Shown: positions 42,669-50,010 of the stretch, piece by piece
Position numbering within the stretch: the first letter of the stretch is position 1
How the letters are laid out: the number at the start of each line of letters is the position of its first letter
DNA from: Actinomyces glycerinitolerans
GTDB lineage: Bacteria; Actinomycetota; Actinomycetes; Actinomycetales; Actinomycetaceae
Direction of reading: 5' to 3'
DNA: 64,000 bases
Assembly: GCF_900098745.1 (NCBI RefSeq)
Contig: NZ_FQTT01000010.1
Span: 388,567-452,566, forward strand
Notes under the pieces: generated by a model
Database searches by the model: none
The model's input: the letters and a program-made list of their open reading frames with translations, nothing else
Told to the model about the DNA's origin: nothing
Position numbers and translations under genes: made by a program

Positions 42669-43664
42669 ATGGACAGTGCCAGCCCTCTTGTCAACAAGCA
42701 TCAGATCGCGGCGTTCAGCGCTCGGGACGTCGGCGTCCTCGACATCGGCGGCACCTGGATCCGCGGTGCGCGAGTAAGTCGCCGAGGCCAGATCCTGACG
42801 CGAGCACGGCGTAAGACGCCCGGAGGACCCGACCCGTCGTCCGTCGTCACCACGTGCGTGCGCACCCTCGAGGATGCGGGAGCCCTGCTTGAATACGCTC
42901 CCGTAAGGCGCATCGGCGTCAGCGTCACCGGACCGGTCGACCCGCGCACCGGCACCCTGTTCACCCCGCCGAACACGGACTCGAACTTCGCCGGGCTGGA
43001 ACTCGGTGCACGCCTGCACGAGGCGACCGGGCTGACCATCGCGGTCGACAAGGACACCAATGCCGCCGCGCTCGCAGAAAACGCGCGCGGGGCGGCCCAG
43101 CACGTCTCGGACTTCATCTACCTCACCCTGTCCACCGGAGTCGGAGGAGCCGCAGTGGTCGATGGCCGACTCCTCTACGGAAGCACCGGAACCGCGGGCG
43201 AGCTCGGGCACATGAGCCTGGACCCAGCGGGACCGCGATGTGGCTGCGGGCGGAAGGGGTGCCTGGAGGCCTACGCCTCCGGGCCCGCCCTCGCCCGGCG
43301 CGCCGCCGAGTTCGCCGCCGATGTAGCCGGCCCGCTGCAGGAGCATCTCGCCGCCGGCCGAGAAGTCACGGGGGCCGACATCAGCCACTTCGCGGAACTC
43401 GGCGACCACGCCGCACTCCGCGCCCTCGACGACGCACGTTGCGCCCTGAGCTCCGCCTGCGTCGACCTCGTCAACGTGTTCAACCCCCGACTGATCGTCG
43501 TCGGCGGGTCCGTGGCAGCCCACCATGCGGAGTGGCTGGGGGCCGCGTCCCGGGCCATCCGGACCGCCGCCCTCTCCCCGTCCTCCGACGCGTGCACCGT
43601 CGTACCGGCGCGACTCGGCGACGACGTGTCCCTCATCGGCGCCTCGCTCCTGAGCCGCAGGTGA
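42669..43664 (+). CDS. ROK-family sugar kinase
   Basis: 331 residues. ATP motif DIGGTWIRGA (25-34) and the ROK zinc site with His181, Cys191, Cys193, Cys198 (RCGCGRKGCLEAY). No N-terminal winged helix, so it is a kinase rather than a NagC/Mlc-type repressor. It would phosphorylate the monosaccharide released in the divergent GH/SIS/ABC unit, e.g. glucose, GlcNAc or ManNAc. Probably translated from a leaderless mRNA (-10 box ends 5 bp before ATG, no ribosome site). Confidence 0.9.
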   Translation: MDSASPLVNKHQIAAFSARDVGVLDIGGTWIRGARVSRRGQILTRARRKTPGGPDPSSVVTTCVRTLEDAGALLEYAPVRRIGVSVTGPVDPRTGTLFTPPNTDSNFAGLELGARLHEATGLTIAVDKDTNAAALAENARGAAQHVSDFIYLTLSTGVGGAAVVDGRLLYGSTGTAGELGHMSLDPAGPRCGCGRKGCLEAYASGPALARRAAEFAADVAGPLQEHLAAGREVTGADISHFAELGDHAALRALDDARCALSSACVDLVNVFNPRLIVVGGSVAAHHAEWLGAASRAIRTAALSPSSDACTVVPARLGDDVSLIGASLLSRR

Positions 43665-43669
43665 TTGCG

Positions 43670-43687
43670 GGCGAGTGGAGGCTCGCC
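43670..43687 (+). terminator. Small hairpin after the ROK gene
   Basis: GGCGAG and CTCGCC (43670-43675 and 43682-43687) flank a 6-nt loop starting 5 bp after the ROK stop. The following 259 bp to 43946 show nothing recognisable. Confidence 0.4.
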
Positions 43688-43946
43688 ATCGGGCATCACA
43701 CACCGATGGATGCTGAGCCATGCCCCGCCACGTACCGGATCATGGGAGCGGCGATTACCCGGTGCTCGCGGGATCCGACGTCAGGCGTAGTGCCGGAACG
43801 CGTCTGGAGCCCCGCCGCTCCCGTTCGCCAGCCCTGGTACCGCCTCACCCGTCCTAGGAGTGGACGCCTGCGCCCGCCGTAACCCGGGGAGCGCCTCATT
43901 CCCGCCAGAGGTGCTGCGTACGTACCAGGCGACGGATCGGGCGCTA

Positions 43947-45644
43947 TTACGGGAGAGCCGCGGCCGCCTCCAGCAGCGGGTCGGAGCGCCTCTCCTCCGC
44001 GGGCAGGTTCGCGGCCGTCATCAGCACATCCGCAACGCGCCGCAGTCGCTCGCCCTGCTCGCCCGAGGCCGCCCAGTCGGCGAAGTCGACGGCGAGATTC
44101 TCGTCCTTCGTGATCACGTCGATGCGCGCCCCTTCCTCGCCCTGCCGGAACCGGACGTAGCGCACGTCCGCCAGCGGGAAGTCGTCGTCGATCAGTCCGT
44201 CTTTGGTGAGCGTGGAACGTGAGGTGAGGAAGAACCGCGTGGGCGTCACCCCCAGGTATCCGCCCTTAAGGTTGTTGTCTCCCGCCCAGGCGCGGCCGAA
44301 TTCGGCTAGGACGAGTAGGGGCCCGCCATTGGGCAGCACCCACCTGAGAATGTCGAGCACGTGCGCCGCGGCGTCGTCATCCTCAACCACTTCGAGACTC
44401 GGCTCCAGTGGCGCGGGGACCTCATAGGCACCGACGCACAGCGCCGCCACGTACTGGGTCATGGCGGCGACGACCTGCTCGGCGCTCGCGCCCCGCCGCG
44501 CCCGGCGCAGCGCCGGGACGCGTCCGGAGACCTGCCCCGCCAGGTCACCGATCCGGGCACCGGCACGCCCGAGGTCGACGCCGCGCCCGTCCAGGAGCTC
44601 GGCCAGGTGACAGTACGCGTCGAGTTGACCGAGCACCTGGGCGATCCTCGCAATGGTTTCAGCCCGCTCGGCCGGTATACGTTCGGCTCGGTACCGCATG
44701 AGCTGCTCATCCTGCTCGCTGCGCTCGCTATCTGCCGCGATCTCGGCCGCTCGGAGCAACTGGTACCCGTAGTGGGCGTTGGCGGACATGACGAGTCCTT
44801 GGACGTCCGCGGCGACCTCCTGGGCGTGGTCCCGCAGGTAGTCGCGCCGCTCGACAGCGGTCCCGCCCAGCGCCTTTAGGTGACTTTGCAGGCGGCGGTC
44901 GAAGTGCTTGTACTCGGCGCGAAGATCGGCCTCAAGGTGCGCGATTGGTTCAAATACCCGTGACGTGACGGCCCCGATCGTGCGTGCCTCATCAATGGCT
45001 CCGACGACGGCGTCATACATGCCGCTGAGGGCGTTCCAGTGGTCCTGCAGCAGGCTCTGGAGGACGTCGCGAGTCAGTTCTAGGTTCTGGTCGACCCGTT
45101 TGGACAGTGAGGTCAGCTGCGCACTGATGGCCATCAGGGCGAAGGCCGGACCGGCACTCGCGGCCACCGTGGCGGCCTGAACTCCGGTGGCGGGAACCCA
45201 GCGAACCTGGGCCGCGAATTTACCGCCTTGGGTCAGGACGCCGAGGTTGTAGCCGTCTTTAACAATGGTGTTCATGGTGCGCAGGTTGTGCAGAGTCTCC
45301 GGCGCAAGTCGCACCAGCCCCTGGGCGGAGACGAGCCCCTGCGCCCCTTGTGCGACGAGGTTGAGTGCACCGGCGGCGTTGCTGACGGCATTGGTGATCT
45401 CGGTGTTGGCTCGCTCCCCCAGGTTGAAGGGCTCGATCTCCCAGCCGTCCGGCACCGTTTCGGCGAGTAGGACGGCGACGCCGGGGGCGGCCTCCAGCAG
45501 CGTCAGTTCAGTGGCGGCATTATGCGCCGGTGCTTCCGCTCCCGTATCCGCCGGCGACGGCGTCACCCCCGCGGCCGTCTGCACAGGGGGTTCACTTGAC
45601 TGCTGTGAAGCCCGTGATGGACTCCCGGCCCCACTCGTGTCCAC
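43947..45644 (-). CDS. Large protein of unknown function: disordered N-terminus, hydrophobic hairpin, coiled coils, PH-like C-terminus
   Basis: 565 residues, no family recognised. Residues 1-45 are Ser/Pro/Ala-rich. Helical text follows (AGALNLVAQGAQGLVSAQGL), then a hydrophobic segment at about 155-178 that could insert in a membrane. Long charged helices occupy about 178-420 (RVDQNLELTRDVLQSLLQ and others). The last ~110 residues read like a bacterial PH fold: GGYLGVTPTRFFLTSRS, DFPLADVRYVRF, ARIDVITKDENLAVDF. That pattern of helical, membrane-active body plus lipid-binding end recalls alpha-pore-forming or membrane-sensing proteins, but this is inference. It borders the defence island and stands alone on its strand. 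Confidence 0.8.
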   Translation of the reverse strand: MDTSGAGSPSRASQQSSEPPVQTAAGVTPSPADTGAEAPAHNAATELTLLEAAPGVAVLLAETVPDGWEIEPFNLGERANTEITNAVSNAAGALNLVAQGAQGLVSAQGLVRLAPETLHNLRTMNTIVKDGYNLGVLTQGGKFAAQVRWVPATGVQAATVAASAGPAFALMAISAQLTSLSKRVDQNLELTRDVLQSLLQDHWNALSGMYDAVVGAIDEARTIGAVTSRVFEPIAHLEADLRAEYKHFDRRLQSHLKALGGTAVERRDYLRDHAQEVAADVQGLVMSANAHYGYQLLRAAEIAADSERSEQDEQLMRYRAERIPAERAETIARIAQVLGQLDAYCHLAELLDGRGVDLGRAGARIGDLAGQVSGRVPALRRARRGASAEQVVAAMTQYVAALCVGAYEVPAPLEPSLEVVEDDDAAAHVLDILRWVLPNGGPLLVLAEFGRAWAGDNNLKGGYLGVTPTRFFLTSRSTLTKDGLIDDDFPLADVRYVRFRQGEEGARIDVITKDENLAVDFADWAASGEQGERLRRVADVLMTAANLPAEERRSDPLLEAAAALP

Positions 45645-45757
45645 TTGGATCCCCTCTCGCGCTTGAGCTACGTGTCAGCGGGAACGTTAGCGCCCGCCTA
45701 GTCCCGCTAACCCGCCTTCGCATCTCGGAACGAGGGCAGTTCCACCACACGCACTGC

Positions 45758-45898
45758 TCAGGCAACGATGGCCAAACGATCGGCGGGGAAACCGTGCACA
45801 TCGACACCTATCAGACGCGGCTCAGCAGGGCTCGTCAGATTGAGTTCGAATAGGTTCGGCGCGACCGGTCGGTCAAATGCTGACTGTTCCTTCGGCAT
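45758..45898 (-). CDS. Possible 46-residue ORF overlapping the end of the HTH gene
   Basis: MPKEQSAFDRPVAPNLFELN begins inside the last 26 bp of the HTH gene in another frame and ends LAIVA. In HTH/PIN toxin-antitoxin pairs the toxin gene starts at just such an overlap, but this product is too short and shows no PIN residues. It may be a toxin remnant or not coding at all. Third-base GC is only moderate. Confidence 0.2.
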   Translation of the reverse strand: MPKEQSAFDRPVAPNLFELNLTSPAEPRLIGVDVHGFPADRLAIVA

Positions 45899-46301
45899 CC
45901 AGAGCGCGCAACTCCTCGAAGGCACGGCGACGCTCGCGCTCGCGCTCATCACGAAGCCGCACTACGTCCTCTCGCCGGAAGCGGGTGTGCGTACCGACCT
46001 TGAAGGAGTCGATCACGCCGTCGCGGCTCCACTTCAGCAGCGTAGGACGCGAGACACCGAGCATGTCGGCGGCAACAGTGCTGGTGAGCTCGTCAGGGAC
46101 ACGGCCGATAGTGACCTCGCCATGCTCGGCGATCGAGGCGAGGGCTGCCAACAGAGCCCTCTGAACACCCTGCGTCAGCACGACCTCGCGGCCGTCAGGG
46201 TCACGCAGTACGAGTACGGCTCCTTCTACGGGCTTGACCTCCTGGACCTCACGCACGGTCTGCGCCGCGAGGCCGACCCTGGTGAGCGTGCTGGCGGACA
46301 T
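45873..46301 (-). CDS. Excisionase-type HTH protein, orphan antitoxin-like
   Basis: 142 residues from the ATG at 46299-46301 with GAGGAGAGGA upstream. Residues 72-112 form a MerR/Xis-type HTH: STVAADMLGVSRPTLLKW, then GTHTRFRREDVVRL. The N-terminal half is a small domain (GAVLVLRDPDGREVVLT). Proteins of this shape are antitoxins paired with a downstream PIN-domain toxin, but no PIN gene follows, only a 46-residue ORF. It may therefore be an orphan antitoxin or a plain regulator. Confidence 0.8.
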   Translation of the reverse strand: MSASTLTRVGLAAQTVREVQEVKPVEGAVLVLRDPDGREVVLTQGVQRALLAALASIAEHGEVTIGRVPDELTSTVAADMLGVSRPTLLKWSRDGVIDSFKVGTHTRFRREDVVRLRDERERERRRAFEELRALDAEGTVSI

Positions 46302-46715
46302 GAGGCTTCCTCTCCTCGCACACGGTTCGTAGGTGCTGTTACAGCGTAACGCAGTTTCACTTATATGTGAAACCCGGTGGGGGTCGCCACTCTTCTTGCG
46401 CAGAAGAACCCGAACAGGCGTAGTAAACGATCTCGGCAGCAGGCACACGGGCGAGCCGACTCCCGGCTTCATCCACACCCTCCCCAGCCGGATAACGAAC
46501 CGTTACTCTGGGGGCGCCTTCGCCGGCACCCTCTCCCGGATCAAACATCGTCCTGATGGCCGGGGAAGAAGGAGGTCAGGGAGGAGGTGAGGGGCTGTGG
46601 CCGGGTCGGGTTATCGGCGCTAATGTGTGTTTGGTGCGGGCGTGTTGTGGTCTGCTGGTGGTTTGTTTGATCCGGCCTTTGTATGGGTGGTGGTGTCCGG
46701 TGTCGGAGGCCGGGG

Positions 46716-46821
46716 TTGCACGACCTTGGGCGGTACTGCACGACCTTGGTGCGCTTTCCACGACCCCGGGGTGGTCGTGCAACAGGCACCAAGGTCGTGG
46801 AATGCGGCCCGGGGTCGTGCC
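46716..46821. repeat. Six-heptamer phased repeat element, copy 2
   Basis: CACGACC at 46719, 46739, 46759 and GGTCGTG at 46773, 46793, 46813, giving intervals of 20, 20, 14, 20 and 20 bp. The sequence between heptamers differs from copy 1 in many places while the spacing is conserved. The centre, from the third to the fourth heptamer, is identical in both copies. Confidence 0.88.
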
Positions 46822-47134
46822 AAACACGGTCGGATCAGTGATTCGGGGGTCGGCGACCGCGCTCACGGGTGCGACCCACAGCGAGAGCCGGTCACGCGGG
46901 TGGGGCTGCGGGCTACCAGGAGAGTCCGGCCTCCCGGCAGGTGGTGGGCAGATACGAGTCAGCCCGGCGCCGTAAACCGCACAACGTGGCCTGTCAGCGC
47001 GAGGCATGCGTGAACCACGCCCCAGAGCCGATCGACCCCGACATTCCCGTGCCATTCGAGCGAATAGCCCTGATCCTGCACACACATCCGCGCCGATGAC
47101 TCGCCAAGTCGAAAGACGGACGTCGCAAGGTTCG

Positions 47135-47215
47135 TCAGGACCAGGAAACGGCCCGGAAGATGAGTGAGTTCGTTAACTCCATCGCTCATCTGATCCGGGC
47201 CGTTAGCGTCCTGAT
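47135..47215. repeat. Long imperfect inverted repeat
   Basis: Left arm 47135-47167 and right arm 47183-47215 pair in three blocks: TCAGGAC, AACGGCCCGGA and AGATGAG, separated by small internal loops. About 25 base pairs in all, loop ~15 nt. No T-run follows. It could be a folded site, a structured RNA or the remnant of a mobile element end. Confidence 0.7.
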
Positions 47216-47393
47216 GGATTCCCTCCGCGGCTGGTTCTAGGACCGGTCGCATCGGGGAGTCATCCGGGTCCCAGCCGGGCGGCTCCCCACTGTTGTGCCC
47301 GCCGCACGGCCCGGCGGGCAAGCGCGAATCACACCTCGAACACACTTGTCCGTACTGGCCTCCTGGCCGACGGCGCTTCTTAGGATCGTCCCC

Positions 47394-47582
47394 GTGACCA
47401 CGGCCGTTCCTCCCAGCGCCTCCTCTGCGAGCGCCGCTCGCTTCGGTACCGCGCCCGCCAGCGCCGCCCCTTCCCCCACCAGCGCACCGTCCACCCCCAC
47501 TCCCCCGTCGTCGCTCGACGTCGCCCCGGGTGCCGCCAGCCCGGGAGTCACCGGCAACCGTGGCGACGCACTGTTCTCCTGA
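47394..47582 (+). CDS. Possible leaderless short ORF or N-terminal gene remnant
   Basis: A GTG follows TAGGAT (47382-47387) by 6 bp, the layout of a leaderless actinobacterial gene. The 62 codons are strongly GC3-biased and encode an Ala/Ser/Pro/Thr-rich stretch ending GVTGNRGDALFS. That looks like the disordered N-terminus of a larger protein cut off by a stop. The opposite strand is also open here, so the call is weak. Confidence 0.25.
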   Translation: MTTAVPPSASSASAARFGTAPASAAPSPTSAPSTPTPPSSLDVAPGAASPGVTGNRGDALFS

Positions 47583-47888
47583 ACTCTGGCGAAGGCCTTC
47601 CTGCCCTGCCCGACCACCCTGATACAGACAATCGATGAACGGCATGGCACGACGTCGCTCCCAGGCGGCGAGCGAGGAGGCGCCGGAATCCTCGGAGAAG
47701 TCGCGTGCTCTGACGCGCCTGCGCGATCTGGCGCAGGCGGCGAGCACGACGGGCTCAGGCAAGTCGCGTATGGCCTCGACGGTCATGCCCGACGGGAGGG
47801 GACCACCACAGCCACTCATCGTTACATCAGATCCGTACTTTTTCTCCCAAATCTTGACATAAATGAGGGGAAAGGTTACCCTCGCTGC

Positions 47889-49205
47889 ATGCTGCTCGAT
47901 ATCGCCACCTCCAACTTCCGAGTCTTCGCCAGCGAGGCCGGCCTATCGTTCGTGAACCCCTCGCTCAAGACGCAGACACCAAAGCCACCCCAGACGTGGG
48001 AGAGCTCGACCTACCGGGTTGCCGCCGTCTACGGCGCCAACGCCTCCGGCAAGTCCACGCTGCTCGACGCCCTCCAGACACTCGCACACGCCGTCGCCAA
48101 CCCCGGTCACACACTCTACGCACCACATGCACAGGCAAGCGCCGACCTCCCCACGACCTATGACGTCAACTTCACCCGCACGGGCATCCGCTACCACTAC
48201 ACCGTGGAGGCCATGCCGTGGGGAATCCGTTCCGAGGTTCTGCACGCCTATCCCAAGGGCACCTCACGCCTTCTGTTCCAGCGAACCCAGCAGAGCGCCG
48301 ACACACCCATCGAGGTGAAGTCCGGACCGAGCCTCACGGGCCCGACCGCGGAAGTCAAGCGACTCCTCACCGCAACAGATCTCCTGCTCGCAGTAGCCTC
48401 GCGCTACCAGCACAAGACGCTCGCTCCGGTGTCACAGGGCTTGAGAGCCGGTACCAGCATCGCCTCCGTCAACCGCAGCGATCAGAGCACCGAGGACTGG
48501 GTGCAGTGGATCATCTCCCGGTTGATTGAGAACCCGAAGCGCTGGCAGGGCATTGTCAAGGCACTCGCACATATGGCGGACCTCGGTATCAGCGACGTCC
48601 GCGTCCAGGAGGAGCAGATTCCGCCAGAAGTCCTAGAGCGCATGCGCGCACTCCTGGCGGTCGGCAGCGACGACCTCTCGACTCAGATCCCCGACGACGC
48701 ATTGCCCTCCGTTGTCCGCCTGCTCGTGTTCACTCACTCAGACAACGAAGGCAGGACATTCGACCTCGGCCTAGGCGCGCAGAGCACGGGCACGCTGACC
48801 TGGTTGACTACCGCCGGCCCGGCCGTCAACGCTATTGCTCGGGGAGACCTCCTTGTCGTCGACGAGCTCGATGCAAGCCTGCACCCGACCCTCGCTGCGG
48901 CCATGGTGAGAATGTTCAAGGACCCCGATATCAACACCACGGGCGCCCAGATCCTCTTCTCCACCCATGACACGTCTCTGCTCGGCAACGCGCCCAGCAA
49001 GGTGCTCGCTCCAGGCGAGGTGTGGTTCTGCGAGAAGCATGGAACGTCTAGTGAGGTCTTCTCCTTGGCGGACTTCGACACCCGCGCCAGCAACAATGAG
49101 CAGAAGCGCTACCTCACCGGCCGCTTCGGCGCTCTACCGGACGTCGACTTCTCGCGGGTCATGGAAGCGATCGACATCGCACGAGCCCCGCAGACAGCAG
49201 GGTGA
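47889..49205 (+). CDS. RloA-like AAA ATPase (AbiL-type defence, large component)
   Basis: 438 residues. ABC/SMC-like Walker A GANASGKSTLLDAL (49-62), Walker B LLVVDELDASLHPTLA, and the H-loop ILFSTHDTSLLG. This is the AAA_15/AAA_21 architecture of OLD-like and RloA proteins. It starts 3 bp from a RloB gene, the pair known as AbiLi/AbiLii in lactococcal abortive infection and as restriction-linked RloA/RloB in Campylobacter. A type I R-M operon is adjacent, as in those loci. Probable anti-phage ATPase. Confidence 0.9.
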   Translation: MLLDIATSNFRVFASEAGLSFVNPSLKTQTPKPPQTWESSTYRVAAVYGANASGKSTLLDALQTLAHAVANPGHTLYAPHAQASADLPTTYDVNFTRTGIRYHYTVEAMPWGIRSEVLHAYPKGTSRLLFQRTQQSADTPIEVKSGPSLTGPTAEVKRLLTATDLLLAVASRYQHKTLAPVSQGLRAGTSIASVNRSDQSTEDWVQWIISRLIENPKRWQGIVKALAHMADLGISDVRVQEEQIPPEVLERMRALLAVGSDDLSTQIPDDALPSVVRLLVFTHSDNEGRTFDLGLGAQSTGTLTWLTTAGPAVNAIARGDLLVVDELDASLHPTLAAAMVRMFKDPDINTTGAQILFSTHDTSLLGNAPSKVLAPGEVWFCEKHGTSSEVFSLADFDTRASNNEQKRYLTGRFGALPDVDFSRVMEAIDIARAPQTAG

Positions 49206-49208
49206 GCC

Positions 49209-49811
49209 ATGGGAAGGACGATTCAGCGCAACCGGAGGAACGCCCGCCGGACACGGACCACCGTCCTCATCATCACGAACGGAGCGAGAACGGAGAAGGA
49301 GTACCTCGAAGTCATCAAGAAGAAGGTCCCCCGTGATGCCGGCCTGGCAATCACCCTTCGCCCCGAGGACGGAAAGGAACCTGAGACAATCCTCAAGGAC
49401 CTCACGGGCGTACGCGGAGGACTCACGGATTTCGACGAGGTGTGGATCGTCGTCGACCATGATGGCACCGACCGCAAGCGCTTCCTCAAGGACTGCGCCG
49501 GGCTCAAGTCCAGCAGGGTCGTCGGCGTCGTCTCAGTGCCTTGTTTCGAGGTGTGGCTCATTGCGCACTATGAGCGAGTCCGCAGATACCAAGATCAGAC
49601 TGACGCGCAGCGCCACTACCGTCAGCTGACCGGTCAGGACGGACGTGATGCCAAAGGGTTACCTAAGGACTTCCCCTTCGACCGGGTCGACGAGGCTGCG
49701 CAGCGGTGCTTCATCGTCGGCGACTCTGCGCCCCAGCTCAACACCCAGGGATCCAGCCCCTCCACGACAATGCCACATCTCCTCCGGCGTCTCGGCCTGC
49801 TGGATCGATGA
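49209..49811 (+). CDS. RloB-family protein (AbiLii-like, Toprim-like nuclease partner)
   Basis: 200 residues. RloB features: VLIITNGARTEKEYLEVIK with the conserved Glu31 region, DEVWIVVDHDGTDRKRF with an acidic pair (83/85), and VPCFEVWLIAHYE. The acidic pattern resembles a Toprim metal site. Basic N-terminus (RTIQRNRRNARRTR). Paired with the upstream ATPase by a 3-bp gap, it should be its effector. DNA or RNA target not known. Confidence 0.9.
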   Translation: MGRTIQRNRRNARRTRTTVLIITNGARTEKEYLEVIKKKVPRDAGLAITLRPEDGKEPETILKDLTGVRGGLTDFDEVWIVVDHDGTDRKRFLKDCAGLKSSRVVGVVSVPCFEVWLIAHYERVRRYQDQTDAQRHYRQLTGQDGRDAKGLPKDFPFDRVDEAAQRCFIVGDSAPQLNTQGSSPSTTMPHLLRRLGLLDR

Positions 49812-50010
49812 CCCTTGGCGCAGTACAAGCTTTGGAGTTCCCCGCACCATCACACCCGCTCCGGGACCCCCGCGGGTCGGCTGGAAAGCGGGCTGCACCG
49901 GGATGTCGCCGTCATACCCGCCAGGGCCTCGACGCCACCTCACCTCGCTACCACCGAGCTGCCAGCGCCCCCCCCGATCCCGCCCACACCCTCAAACCGG
50001 AACAGCCCGT

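Larger units (their letters stand above)
46302..47888. other. 1.6-kb region without a convincing gene
   Basis: It holds the second six-heptamer repeat element (46716-46821), a long imperfect inverted repeat (47135-47215) and a possible leaderless short ORF at 47394-47582. A 286-codon open frame on the minus strand (46959-47819) runs through the inverted repeat and is Gly/Arg-rich and family-less, so I leave it uncalled. The stretch looks like decayed or inserted DNA at the edge of the defence island. Confidence 0.6.

Noticed and set aside
46959..47819. 286-codon frame on the minus strand
   Set aside because: Runs through the inverted repeat, Gly/Arg-rich, no motif or ribosome site, and other frames are open too.
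49955..49985. C8 run upstream of the hsdR stop as a phase-variation tract
   Set aside because: It lies outside any coding sequence and after both convergent stops, so length change would not switch a gene.
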